DNA from: Chitinophaga horti
GTDB lineage: Bacteria > Bacteroidota > Bacteroidia > Chitinophagales > Chitinophagaceae
Assembly (NCBI RefSeq): GCF_022867795.2
Contig: NZ_CP107006.1
Location: 6,138,001 to 6,202,000, forward strand
Direction: 5' to 3'
Length of the DNA: 64,000 bases
The notes beneath the pieces are model-generated. The model ran no database searches and had not been told where the DNA came from. It was given only the letters and a program-made list of their open reading frames with translations. Made by a program: the position numbers and the translations under genes. Within the stretch, counting starts at the first letter, position 1, and the number at the start of each line of letters is the position of its first letter. Shown here piece by piece: positions 17,594 to 26,608 of this stretch.

Positions 17594-18877
17594 ATGGAAA
17601 CAGGCCTTCTCATTGAAGCTGCAGAAGCATACGTTACGCAACAATTCGAACAAAACGCCAACCCCGTGCTGGTGTATCACAACCTTGGACATACGCGCCA
17701 GGTGGTGAAGGCTGTTACCCAGATCAGTGCGTTTTATCGCCTGCGCGACGATGATCTTACGATCGTCATGATTGCCGGCTGGTTCCATGACATGGGTTAC
17801 GTACTCGGCGTGCGCAAAGGTCACGAAGAGCGCGGTGCCGAAGAAGCACGTATTTTCCTTCAGCAACACAATGCCCCGGAATCGATCATTGCCGGCGTTA
17901 GCGCCTGTATACTCGCTACCCGTCTGCCACAAACACCCGATACCCTGCTGGAACAAATTGTTTGTGATGCCGACCTGTTTCACCTGGGCTCCAAAGACTA
18001 CCGCGACACCGACAAAAGGTTGCGCAGCGAAGTAGAACTGGTGGCCGGCGAAAAAATACCATCGGAACAATGGACGATGGGTTCCATCGCTTTTCTTGAA
18101 TCGCATCACTACCACACTTCTTATTGCCAGACGTTGCTAAAATCGCAGAAGGAAGAAAACCTGGAAAGGCTTCGTACTAAACTGGAGAAGAAGCAACGGG
18201 AGGCGCTGCTCGCCGCCGATAAAGCTACTAAACAAAGCGCGGCTAAACCTACGCCGGGCGCTATCGGTGCAACAGATGCCATGAATCATACAATTAAGCT
18301 GGAAGAGCATAAGGAAAAAGATAAAGACAAGAAAGTGAGAAAACCCGACAGGGGCATTGAAACGATGTTCCGCACCACATCCACCAACCATATACACCTG
18401 AGCCAGATGGCCGATACAAAGGCGAATATTATGATCTCGGTGAACTCGATCATTATTTCCATCATGGTGTCGGTGATGTTCAGGCGGCTGGAAGATTATC
18501 CGAGCTACATTCTGCCTTCGATTATTTTTATTACTACCAGCGTTAGTACGATCATATTTGCCGTGCTGGCCACCCGCCCAAATGTGAGCAGTGGCCGGTT
18601 TACGGATGCGGATATCCGCGATAAGAAAGCCAACCTGTTGTTCTTTGGTAATTTTCATCAGATGCAGTACCTCGATTACGAGCGTGGCATGGAAACGATC
18701 ATGAGCAACTCCGAATACCTGTACGGTAACATGATCCAGGATATTTATCACCTGGGTGTGGTGTTGGGACGCAAGTATAAATTGCTCCGCATTTCCTATA
18801 ATGTATTTATGTTCGGTATCATCGCCTCTGTACTGGCGTTTGTGATAGCGGCTGTTTTTTTCCCTGTAGCGAGATAA
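17594..18877 (+). CDS. HD-domain protein with C-terminal Pycsar-effector-type (DUF5706) membrane domain
   Basis: Residues 1-190 form an HD phosphohydrolase domain with HNLGHT, the WFHDMGY metal motif, HEERGAEEA and CDADLFHL. A Lys/Glu-rich linker (about 195-265) follows, then a membrane domain starting HIHLSQMADTKANIMISVN, with helices at about 283-297, 305-325 and 405-425. This second part matches the PycTM/DUF5706 domain used as membrane-disrupting effector in Pycsar anti-phage systems. No pyrimidine cyclase gene is in the window. The gene is 6 bases before ppk1 and probably in the same operon. HD-DUF5706 fusions are common in Bacteroidota and may have a housekeeping role. The start at 17594 is chosen over one 8 codons upstream because of its better family fit. 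Confidence 0.83.
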   Translation: METGLLIEAAEAYVTQQFEQNANPVLVYHNLGHTRQVVKAVTQISAFYRLRDDDLTIVMIAGWFHDMGYVLGVRKGHEERGAEEARIFLQQHNAPESIIAGVSACILATRLPQTPDTLLEQIVCDADLFHLGSKDYRDTDKRLRSEVELVAGEKIPSEQWTMGSIAFLESHHYHTSYCQTLLKSQKEENLERLRTKLEKKQREALLAADKATKQSAAKPTPGAIGATDAMNHTIKLEEHKEKDKDKKVRKPDRGIETMFRTTSTNHIHLSQMADTKANIMISVNSIIISIMVSVMFRRLEDYPSYILPSIIFITTSVSTIIFAVLATRPNVSSGRFTDADIRDKKANLLFFGNFHQMQYLDYERGMETIMSNSEYLYGNMIQDIYHLGVVLGRKYKLLRISYNVFMFGIIASVLAFVIAAVFFPVAR

Positions 18878-18883
18878 TTTAAG

Positions 18884-20974
18884 ATGATACCTTCCGCAGA
18901 AAATCATACCGCCAACGCGCCGCTGTTCGACAGGGACCTTAGCTGGCTTTCGTTTAACTACCGCGTGCTGCTGATGGCGGCGGAGGAGCGGGTGCCGCTA
19001 TATGAGCGCATCAACTTCCTTTCTATTTTTTCTTCTAACCTGGATGAGTTTTTTCGTGTGCGCATGCCTGCTATCCTGGCCATGAGCCAGGTGGGACCGG
19101 CCAAGCGATTGAAAGATGGCGACGCCCCGGATACGGCCATCCTGGAAAAGGTGCGCCAGAAAGTAAGGCTACAGCAGGAAACTTACGGGCAGATCCTCAC
19201 GAAAAATATTCTGCCCGGCCTGCGCGAAAAAGGCATCCACTTGTACTACGGCGAACCACTACATCCTGAACATGCTGAAACGGTAACGGATTACTTTCTC
19301 ACCAAAGTATTGTCGTACCTGCAGGTGCTGTGGATCAATTTTGATAAACCTGGAAAAGTTTTCCTGGAAAATAACGCGCTGTATTTTGCGGTAAGTGTAA
19401 CATCAGATGGTGCCGATACACCGCGGTATGTGATCGTCAATATTCCTACCGGCGACCTGCCGCGCTTCCTGGCTTTGCCGGGGCAGTCGCCTGCATATAT
19501 CGCCTGGCTCGACGATGTGATCCGCGAACACCTGCCTTACATTTTTCCCCATCATACCATAAATGGTTGCTACAGCGTAAAGATCACCCGCGACGCAGAA
19601 ATGGACCTGGATGAACTGAGCAGCGACATGCTGGCCCAGGTGGAAAAGATGATCCTCCATCGGGAAATAGGTTTGCCTACCCGTTTCCTGTACGACCCGT
19701 CTATGCCGGCAGATATGCTGGAATTGCTGGCCGCCTATTTTGAAGTGTTGCCGGAGGAGCGCGTGGCTGGCGGTCGTTATCACAACCTGAAGGATTTTAA
19801 TTCGCTGCCCATGCCGGTAAGCGGCCCGGGTTTAAAATATCCCTCGTTCCCACCTGCCAATGTGCCCGGGCTGGACCATGCGCCTATCCTGGACAAAGTG
19901 CTGCAGCAGGACGTGTTATTGCATCTGCCTTACCAACGCTACCATTATATTCTGCGCTTCTTCAATGAAGCGGCCATCGATCCCGATGTAAAAGAAATTT
20001 ACGTTACGCTGTACCGCGTCGCCTCCGGCTCGCAAATCGTGAACGCTTTGATCAGCGCCGCCCGCAACGGTAAAAAGGTAACCGTGCTGGTGGAGCTGAA
20101 AGCCCGTTTCGATGAGGCCAATAATATTCATTGGGCCAAACGGATGAAGGATGCGGGCGTTAAGATCATCTACAGTATTCCGGGTTTAAAGGTGCATGCG
20201 AAAATAGCCCTGGTAAAGCGTAAACGTGGCTTAACCTGGGATCACGTGGGGCTGATGGCGACAGGCAACTTTAATGAAAGTACCGCCCGTTTTTATACAG
20301 ACCATGTGTTGCTCACTGCCAGCCAGACCATGACGCAGGAAATGGAATTGCTGTTCCTGTACCTTCAAACACGCCAGCAACCGCAGGCTTACGGTTTTAT
20401 TCCGTTCAAGGAATTACTGGTAGCCCAGTTTAACCTGGTAGACCGTTTCCGCGACATGATAGACCGCGAAATACGCCATGCGCAGGCAGGTAAGCCGGCT
20501 GCTATCACTATCAAACTGAATAATTTGCAGGAAAGGGCGATGATCGAAAAGTTGTACGAGGCCGGCAGGGCAGGTGTTCTGGTTGAGCTGATCGTTCGTG
20601 GTATTTGCTGCCTGGTACCCGGTTACGCGCCAAATATTACCCTGCGCCGCATTGTAGACCGCTACCTGGAACATGCACGCATCTTCGTTTTTCACAATGA
20701 TGGGGCAGAGGAGATTTACCTTGGCTCCGCCGATTGGATGAACCGTAACCTGCATCGCCGCATAGAGGTGTGTTTTCCCATTTACGGCGATGCGCTGAAG
20801 CAGCAGGTAAAAACAATCCTGGCGTTGCAGCTCGCAGATAACACGAATGCCGTAATATTGGATAACGAAATGAACAATATGCCGGTCACGCCGGCGCCTG
20901 GCGAGCCTGAAGTGAACGCACAATCAGGTATTTATAATTATGTGAAGAACTTGCAAACCATACAATATGCTTAA
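18884..20974 (+). CDS. ppk1: Polyphosphate kinase 1
   Basis: Makes polyphosphate from ATP reversibly. At 696 residues it has the normal four-domain length. The N-terminal signature FDRDLSWLSFNYRVL and SNLDEFFRVRMP are clear. His438 in KVHAKIALV corresponds to the phosphorylated His435 of the E. coli enzyme, and His597 in RYLEHARIFVF to His592. The phospholipase-D-like C-terminal domain ends with SADWMNRNLHRRIEVCFP. The stop overlaps the start of the thioredoxin-like gene by 8 bases. Confidence 0.97.
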   Translation: MIPSAENHTANAPLFDRDLSWLSFNYRVLLMAAEERVPLYERINFLSIFSSNLDEFFRVRMPAILAMSQVGPAKRLKDGDAPDTAILEKVRQKVRLQQETYGQILTKNILPGLREKGIHLYYGEPLHPEHAETVTDYFLTKVLSYLQVLWINFDKPGKVFLENNALYFAVSVTSDGADTPRYVIVNIPTGDLPRFLALPGQSPAYIAWLDDVIREHLPYIFPHHTINGCYSVKITRDAEMDLDELSSDMLAQVEKMILHREIGLPTRFLYDPSMPADMLELLAAYFEVLPEERVAGGRYHNLKDFNSLPMPVSGPGLKYPSFPPANVPGLDHAPILDKVLQQDVLLHLPYQRYHYILRFFNEAAIDPDVKEIYVTLYRVASGSQIVNALISAARNGKKVTVLVELKARFDEANNIHWAKRMKDAGVKIIYSIPGLKVHAKIALVKRKRGLTWDHVGLMATGNFNESTARFYTDHVLLTASQTMTQEMELLFLYLQTRQQPQAYGFIPFKELLVAQFNLVDRFRDMIDREIRHAQAGKPAAITIKLNNLQERAMIEKLYEAGRAGVLVELIVRGICCLVPGYAPNITLRRIVDRYLEHARIFVFHNDGAEEIYLGSADWMNRNLHRRIEVCFPIYGDALKQQVKTILALQLADNTNAVILDNEMNNMPVTPAPGEPEVNAQSGIYNYVKNLQTIQYA

Positions 20975-21488
20975 AAAACTAATTCAACTTTGCCTTGTTA
21001 TGCTGATGGTGCTGCCCGTCTTCGCACAGCAGCCCGTAAAACAAAAGCCAAGTCACCTCGACAGCATTTACAACCCGAACGCCAACGCCGAGGCCGAACT
21101 GGCCACCGCTATTAAAAAGGCGTCCGTGGAAAAGAAGCATGTATTGGTGCAGGTGGGCGGCAACTGGTGCATCTGGTGCAAACGCCTTTACAAGTATGTG
21201 GAAGACAGCACCGCGCTGCGCGATTATCGCGACAAGAACTACGTGGTATACCATCTGAACTATAGCAAAGAAAACCAGAACCTCGCGCTGCTCGCCAAAT
21301 ATGGCTACCCGCAGCGTTTTGGCTTCCCGGTGTTGCTGGTATTGGATGCCAATGGAAAATTATTACACATACAGGATACCGGTCAGCTGGAATCGGCCGA
21401 CAGCTACGATAAACGCAAACTGATGTCCTTCTTCAAAAACTGGTCGCCCGCGGCGCTGAAACCCGACCAATACAAGCCTAAGTCCTGA
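20967..21488 (+). CDS. Periplasmic thioredoxin-like protein
   Basis: 173-residue exported protein with a signal peptide (residues 1-20, ending VFAQQ). The thioredoxin motif WCIWC has Cys68 and Cys71, and the cis-proline is in GFPVLLVLDANG. It resembles the thioredoxin_7/DUF255-like group, which reduces or isomerises disulfides in the envelope. It overlaps ppk1 by 8 bases and shares one base with the start of the next gene, so translation is coupled. A specific partner cannot be named. Confidence 0.85.
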   Translation: MLKKLIQLCLVMLMVLPVFAQQPVKQKPSHLDSIYNPNANAEAELATAIKKASVEKKHVLVQVGGNWCIWCKRLYKYVEDSTALRDYRDKNYVVYHLNYSKENQNLALLAKYGYPQRFGFPVLLVLDANGKLLHIQDTGQLESADSYDKRKLMSFFKNWSPAALKPDQYKPKS

Positions 21489-21979
21489 TGGATAAGGCCA
21501 TAGATACATTTCTCAAGCAGATGAACGGCTTTAAATTTAAGCTCTTCATCCTCGCGAAGTTACCGATCGCGTTTATCAGCGGCGTACGTATTACCAGTCT
21601 TAACAGGCACGCCTGTACGGCCAGCGTCCCTTTCAAATGGTTGTCGCAAAATCCTTTTCGCTCTACTTACTTCGCCTGCCTGTCTATGGCGGCGGAAATG
21701 AGTACCGGCGCCCTGGCCATGATGTATGTACGGGCTGCCAGCCGGCCTGTATCGATGCTGGTAACCGGTATGGAAGCGGATTTTACGAAGAAGGCAAAAG
21801 GTATTACATGGTTCACCTGCAATGCGGGTGCTGCGATGGCAGAAGCCGTTTCTCAAACCATCGCCACGGGTGAGCCGGTCACACTGCAAGTAGTTAGCAC
21901 AGGTATTGATAAAGAGGGACAAGTGATCGCCATTTTTCGCATCACCTGGTCTTTTAAAGCAAATCAGCACAGATCATGA
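21488..21979 (+). CDS. DUF4442 hotdog-fold protein (putative thioesterase)
   Basis: 163-residue cytoplasmic protein. The pattern LAKLPIAFISGVRITSLNRH near the N-terminus and FRSTYFACLSMAAEMSTGAL in the middle is typical of DUF4442, a hotdog-fold relative of acyl-CoA thioesterases. The alpha-helix following FRSTYFACLSMAAE corresponds to the hotdog central helix. No substrate is known. It overlaps the next gene by 4 bases. Confidence 0.75.
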   Translation: MDKAIDTFLKQMNGFKFKLFILAKLPIAFISGVRITSLNRHACTASVPFKWLSQNPFRSTYFACLSMAAEMSTGALAMMYVRAASRPVSMLVTGMEADFTKKAKGITWFTCNAGAAMAEAVSQTIATGEPVTLQVVSTGIDKEGQVIAIFRITWSFKANQHRS

Positions 21980-23376
21980 AAATTGCATTCCACGGCGCAG
22001 CGCGCACAGTTACAGGTTCCAAGCATATTATTACGTTGAAGAACGGGAAGAAAATTCTGCTCGACTGCGGCCTGTTCCAGGGTATGGGGCCTGATACCGA
22101 TGCCTTGAACCGCGATTTTGGATTCGAGCCAAAGGATATTACTTATATGATCCTTTCCCACGCCCACATCGACCACTCGGGATTGATCCCGCGCCTGTCA
22201 AAACTGGGTTACCGGGGAAAGATCTATTGTACGCACGCGACGAAAGATCTTACAGAGATACTGCTCATGGACTCCGCCGAAATTCAGGAGGATGATGTGA
22301 AGTTTACCAATAAACGCCTCGCCCGCGAAGGTCGTGGTTACCTGCAGCCGCTGTATACGATAGAAGATGCCAGGCGCTCGCTGGAGCAGTTGCGTCCGAT
22401 CATGTACCGCCAATGGTTTAGCATCGATGATGATATCGAAGTGATGTTTACAGATGCCGGTCATATTATCGGCAGTGCTGCTGTGCACGTTCGCATCACT
22501 GAAAATGGTAAAACAGAACAAATCACATTCAGCGGCGATATCGGCCGCTACCGCGATGTAATCCTGAAGTCGCCGGAGGAGTTTCCGCAAGCAGATGTGA
22601 TTATCATGGAGTCGACTTACGGCGATTCGCTGCATACAGATGTGGCGCCTGCGGACGAGGAGCTGCTGAAATATATTCATGAAACCTGCGTGAAGAAACG
22701 CGGCAAGCTGATCATACCGGCTTTTAGTGTTGGGCGTACGCAGGAATTGCTGTTCGCGTTGAATAATGCGCAACTGAATGGGATTTTGCCGCCGGTGGAT
22801 ATTTTTGTGGATAGTCCGCTTTCGATGGAGGCGACCGACGTGACCCGCAAACACCCCGAATGCTTTAATCGCACGGTGCAAAAGATGCTGGAAAAGGACG
22901 AAGATCCATTCGACTTCCCAGGTCTTCGCTATATTAAATCTGTTTCGGAATCCAAGCTGCTCAACTTCCGCAAGGACCCGTGCGTGATCATTTCTGCCTC
23001 AGGGATGGCAGAAGCGGGCAGGGTGAAGCACCATATTGCCAACGGCATCGACGAATGGAAAAATACCATTTTGTTAGTGGGGTACTGTGAGCCGCAATCG
23101 CTCGGTGGCCGGCTGATGCGCGGTGCCAAAGAAGTGTCGATCTACGGTACTAAATACGAAGTGAAGGCAGAAGTAGGTATCATTCGTTCCCTCAGCGCCC
23201 ATGGCGATTATGAAGATCTCAGCCAGTGGCTGGCCTGCCAGCATCCATCTGATGTAAAGAAATTATTCCTCGTGCATGGTGAGTACGAAGTACAAACACA
23301 CTTCCGTGACTGGCTGCACAAGAAAGGTTATAAAGATATAACGATACCAGAAAGGCACTATGAAGTAGGCATATAA
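21976..23376 (+). CDS. Metallo-beta-lactamase/beta-CASP fold RNA hydrolase
   Basis: 466-residue protein of the YSH1/CPSF-73-like bacterial group. The zinc motif is SHAHIDHSG (His62, His64, Asp66, His67); further ligands come from DAGHIIGSA and FSGDIGR. The beta-CASP part shows MESTYGD, IPAFSVGRTQELL and ISASGMAEAGRVKHH, and the C-terminal RMBL domain contains SAHGDYEDL and LVHGEYEV. Members act as endo/exoribonucleases, though this particular bacterial group is poorly characterised. It is the last gene of the run that begins at 17594, before a bidirectional terminator. Confidence 0.9.
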   Translation: MKIAFHGAARTVTGSKHIITLKNGKKILLDCGLFQGMGPDTDALNRDFGFEPKDITYMILSHAHIDHSGLIPRLSKLGYRGKIYCTHATKDLTEILLMDSAEIQEDDVKFTNKRLAREGRGYLQPLYTIEDARRSLEQLRPIMYRQWFSIDDDIEVMFTDAGHIIGSAAVHVRITENGKTEQITFSGDIGRYRDVILKSPEEFPQADVIIMESTYGDSLHTDVAPADEELLKYIHETCVKKRGKLIIPAFSVGRTQELLFALNNAQLNGILPPVDIFVDSPLSMEATDVTRKHPECFNRTVQKMLEKDEDPFDFPGLRYIKSVSESKLLNFRKDPCVIISASGMAEAGRVKHHIANGIDEWKNTILLVGYCEPQSLGGRLMRGAKEVSIYGTKYEVKAEVGIIRSLSAHGDYEDLSQWLACQHPSDVKKLFLVHGEYEVQTHFRDWLHKKGYKDITIPERHYEVGI

Positions 23377-23391
23377 CCTTTGGAGGATATT

Positions 23392-23423
23392 GGAAGCCGC
23401 AATCTTAGGGTTGCGGCTTTTTT
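23392..23423. terminator. Bidirectional terminator between convergent genes
   Basis: AAGCCGCAA pairs with TTGCGGCTT with a short loop and a T-run on the plus strand. It is also near the 3' end of the minus-strand kinase gene. Confidence 0.85.
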
Positions 23424-23437
23424 ATTTCAGGCCTTTA

Positions 23438-26400
23438 TCAATCTTCGATCAGCGGGAACCACAGGTTCACTCTTGTGCCAATCGGATTGCCTTCTGCATC
23501 TTTCAGGTCTTCAATATCAAAGGACGCATTCATGCCGAACCGGCTGTTGTAAAGGGACAGGCGGTCGCGGGTAATTTGCAGGCCTTTGGAAATATGTTTT
23601 TGACTGGCCGCCTGTTTAATCGCGGTCGCCGCATCACGGCCAACGCCATTGTCCTCCACGGTACAAAGTATACGGTCGTTCACGATCTGGAAACTGAGGA
23701 TGACCAAACCTTTGCCGGTCTTGTGCAATAGTCCGTGCCAGATGGCATTCTCCAGGAAAGGCTGAATGATCATAGATGGTATTTCTGTATAATCGATATC
23801 CAGGTCCGGATCGATCACGATCTGATAATCGAATTGTGCCGCAAGGCGCAGCCGTTCCAGCTCCAGGTAGTTTTCCAGCATCTCCAGCTCTTTGGCAATG
23901 GTGATGTTGTTCAGCTGTGAGTGGTCCAGCACATTCCTGATCAACCGGGCGAAGCGGCTCAGGTAGGAGAGTGCCTGTTCCGTTTCATTCTTCAACATGA
24001 ACGTTTGTATAGAGTTCAGCGAATTGAAAATAAAGTGAGGATTCATCTGCGCCCGCAGCGCCTTCATTTCCAACTGATCGATCTGCTGCTGAAATGCCGC
24101 ACGTCTTTTTTCATCGCGTTTTACAAGGTAAAGCCGCGCCTGGAAGTAGCCGTACACCAGGCTTAATCCAAATAATATCAACAACAACCGGAACCACCAG
24201 GTTTGCCAAAATGCTGGTTTTACCACGATGCTGAGCGTCGTCATATTTTCTGACACGATGCCCGCGGTGTTAACGCTTTGTACCCGGAACGTATAGTTAC
24301 CCGGAGCGAGGTTCGTGTAACGTGCTGTGAGTAATCCCTGGGCGTTCACCCAACGTTCGTCCACGCCATCCATCTTAAAGAAATATCGAAGCCGTTCCTG
24401 GTGGTATTGCAGACTTTTAAATTCAATACTGATAAAGTTTTGGCGGTAAGTAAGTGTTACCGGCTGGTCGTTGCTGATCAGCGAATCGATGATCATGGCA
24501 TGGTCGAGCACGCGGAAGCCTGTAATCGTAACATCCGGTGGTGGCGGCGATGTAACGAGTCGCAGCGGGTCAAATGCCAGTACGTGATCTGAAGCGCCGG
24601 TGAGCAGGCGGCCGTCGTTCATCAGCGCGATGCGCCGTCGTACTTTACGGTTGTTGTCGATGATGTCGTCGTTTTGTACGAACGATACTAACGCCTGGTG
24701 ACGTGGATCATACTGGTAAAACCCGTATTGTGTGGTAAGCCAGATGCCGTTGTTGGGCGTGCCTTTAAGACTCAATACCCATTCGTCGAAAAACGAATCA
24801 TTTACTTTTAAAGGTTGATACTTGCCGTTGCGGGCGTTATAAATAAACAGTCCATGATCGGTGCCGGCCAGTATGGTGGAGTCGTTGAGCAGGTACAGGC
24901 AGCTGATGTTGCGGATCGTATCCAGGCCGTGTTGCCAGAACAGAACGCGTTCGGTAACACGTTGCTTTTCTTTATTATAGACAAGTATGCCGCCTGTGCT
25001 GGTGGCGAGCCATAACAGCGAGTCTCCCTGAGCTACAATGTCCATCACAGAGGTGCTGCGGTGAATATGCTGCAACACATCTTCACAAAGCGCGGCCTTA
25101 CCGGTTAGCGGGTTCCACTTCGCCAGGCCACGTTTGTACAATCCTACCCATAAAGTGGAATCGTTCTCCGGCAGCATAGCCAGTACGGTTTGGTCGGCAA
25201 ATACTTCGGGGTGGTGATGTGTAAGTTTTTGCTGCCTGGTGTCCAGTACGGACAGTAATCCATTCTCCTGCCCGATCGCGATGTTGCCGTTCTTTAACGC
25301 GGTGATGCTCCAAACAAGGCTATGTTCTTCCGGCAGGCTGTTCGCCGGATCTTTCTCATTGTAACGGAACAATTTTTTCAGGCGGAACTGGCTGTCCATC
25401 CAGGCAAGTCCTTCTCCCCAGTAGCCAAGAAATACATCACCCTGGGGGCTTTGGTAGATGTCTGTTACTTCAGAGCGGGGCAATCGTGTGCCGGAGGCGG
25501 ATACGTTACTGCGATGGTCCAACCGCGTGAAAGACTGGCTGTGCAGGCTCAGGATGTTTACGCCCACGTCGGTGCCTATCCACAAGTGGCCATCACGATC
25601 GTTGAGGAAACAGTTCACTTCATAGTCGTAATGCAGCCCCAGTTCATCTTTATTATTTCCCGAGATGTGTTCGTTGAAGCTGTCGCTGATGCTGTCGTAG
25701 CGAAAAATCCCGCTATGCTCTGTTGCCACCCAGATGTGGCGGTTCATATCCAGCGCGATGTCGTAAGCGCGAACGCTGGCCGTCTTGTCGGGGTGAGGAA
25801 ACGTGTATTCTTTCAGCTGATTATTTGCCGCGTCGTAGCGGTACAGCACGCTGTTGCGGCCCGCGATCCACAGGTGGCCGCGATGATCGGGAAATATTTT
25901 TTTTGCGCTGGCAGGTATATTCAGTGCCGCGAGGCGATCCGGATTAAATGTTTGTGAGTAAAGTGTTTTGCGGTCCTTACTAAAAATGTAAAGCGATTGT
26001 TTGCCGCTAAGCCAAAGGTTACCATGCCGGTCTTCCCCAACAGCACTGGTCATCTGTTTGCTGATGCTGTCGGGAATACCGGGTGGCCGGCGGAACAGCC
26101 GCTTTGCATCGTCATACCACAAAAGGCCCGCACGGGTCGTTACCCAAATTTGCCCCTCATGATCTTCCAGCATGTTGTAGCAGGAAATGCTCTGTTGCGG
26201 GATCTCGATACTGTCATGCACGCGCATCAACGTTTCGCGCGCCGTTACCGGGTCGTACATTCTAATATTATCCGGCGTGCCTGCCCAAATGCGACCTTTC
26301 CGATCTTCCATAAGGCAGATATCTTCATAATAGATATTACCCGGCACCCGGTTGTAATCCGCTATCGTTATGAAGTTGGTACCGTCGTACCGCTGCAGGG

Positions 26401-26602
26401 CGGTGCTGGCGATCCAGATAAATCCTTTGCGGTCCTGTATTATAGCGGAAACGTGATTGCTGGCCAGGCCTTCTTGTATACTGAGGTGCTTGAACGTATA
26501 GGCATTGGGCGACTGCTGCGCACGGGCGACCAGGCAGCTGCATATGATCAGGCACCATGCTAGTGCCGTAACGACTCGTAACCGTTGTAACAAAAAGGCC
26601 AT
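23438..26602 (-). CDS. Two-component sensor histidine kinase with periplasmic beta-propeller (LytS type)
   Basis: A 1054-residue sensor with a signal peptide (1-28), then two seven-bladed propeller domains built of Reg_prop repeats (about 35-690, for example QDRKGFIWIAS and DRDGHLWIGTDVG), a Y_Y_Y domain (about 700-790), one transmembrane helix (about 800-820), and a LytS-type kinase core. His856 lies in QMNPHFIFNSLNS, the phosphorylation site of this family, and the ATPase motif is ENAIWHGLLHKTG with VEDNGVGRDA. A LytTR response regulator is the usual partner but none is adjacent. Ligand unknown; related kinases sense glycans. Confidence 0.92.
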   Translation of the reverse strand: MAFLLQRLRVVTALAWCLIICSCLVARAQQSPNAYTFKHLSIQEGLASNHVSAIIQDRKGFIWIASTALQRYDGTNFITIADYNRVPGNIYYEDICLMEDRKGRIWAGTPDNIRMYDPVTARETLMRVHDSIEIPQQSISCYNMLEDHEGQIWVTTRAGLLWYDDAKRLFRRPPGIPDSISKQMTSAVGEDRHGNLWLSGKQSLYIFSKDRKTLYSQTFNPDRLAALNIPASAKKIFPDHRGHLWIAGRNSVLYRYDAANNQLKEYTFPHPDKTASVRAYDIALDMNRHIWVATEHSGIFRYDSISDSFNEHISGNNKDELGLHYDYEVNCFLNDRDGHLWIGTDVGVNILSLHSQSFTRLDHRSNVSASGTRLPRSEVTDIYQSPQGDVFLGYWGEGLAWMDSQFRLKKLFRYNEKDPANSLPEEHSLVWSITALKNGNIAIGQENGLLSVLDTRQQKLTHHHPEVFADQTVLAMLPENDSTLWVGLYKRGLAKWNPLTGKAALCEDVLQHIHRSTSVMDIVAQGDSLLWLATSTGGILVYNKEKQRVTERVLFWQHGLDTIRNISCLYLLNDSTILAGTDHGLFIYNARNGKYQPLKVNDSFFDEWVLSLKGTPNNGIWLTTQYGFYQYDPRHQALVSFVQNDDIIDNNRKVRRRIALMNDGRLLTGASDHVLAFDPLRLVTSPPPPDVTITGFRVLDHAMIIDSLISNDQPVTLTYRQNFISIEFKSLQYHQERLRYFFKMDGVDERWVNAQGLLTARYTNLAPGNYTFRVQSVNTAGIVSENMTTLSIVVKPAFWQTWWFRLLLILFGLSLVYGYFQARLYLVKRDEKRRAAFQQQIDQLEMKALRAQMNPHFIFNSLNSIQTFMLKNETEQALSYLSRFARLIRNVLDHSQLNNITIAKELEMLENYLELERLRLAAQFDYQIVIDPDLDIDYTEIPSMIIQPFLENAIWHGLLHKTGKGLVILSFQIVNDRILCTVEDNGVGRDAATAIKQAASQKHISKGLQITRDRLSLYNSRFGMNASFDIEDLKDAEGNPIGTRVNLWFPLIED

Positions 26603-26608
26603 TAATGA

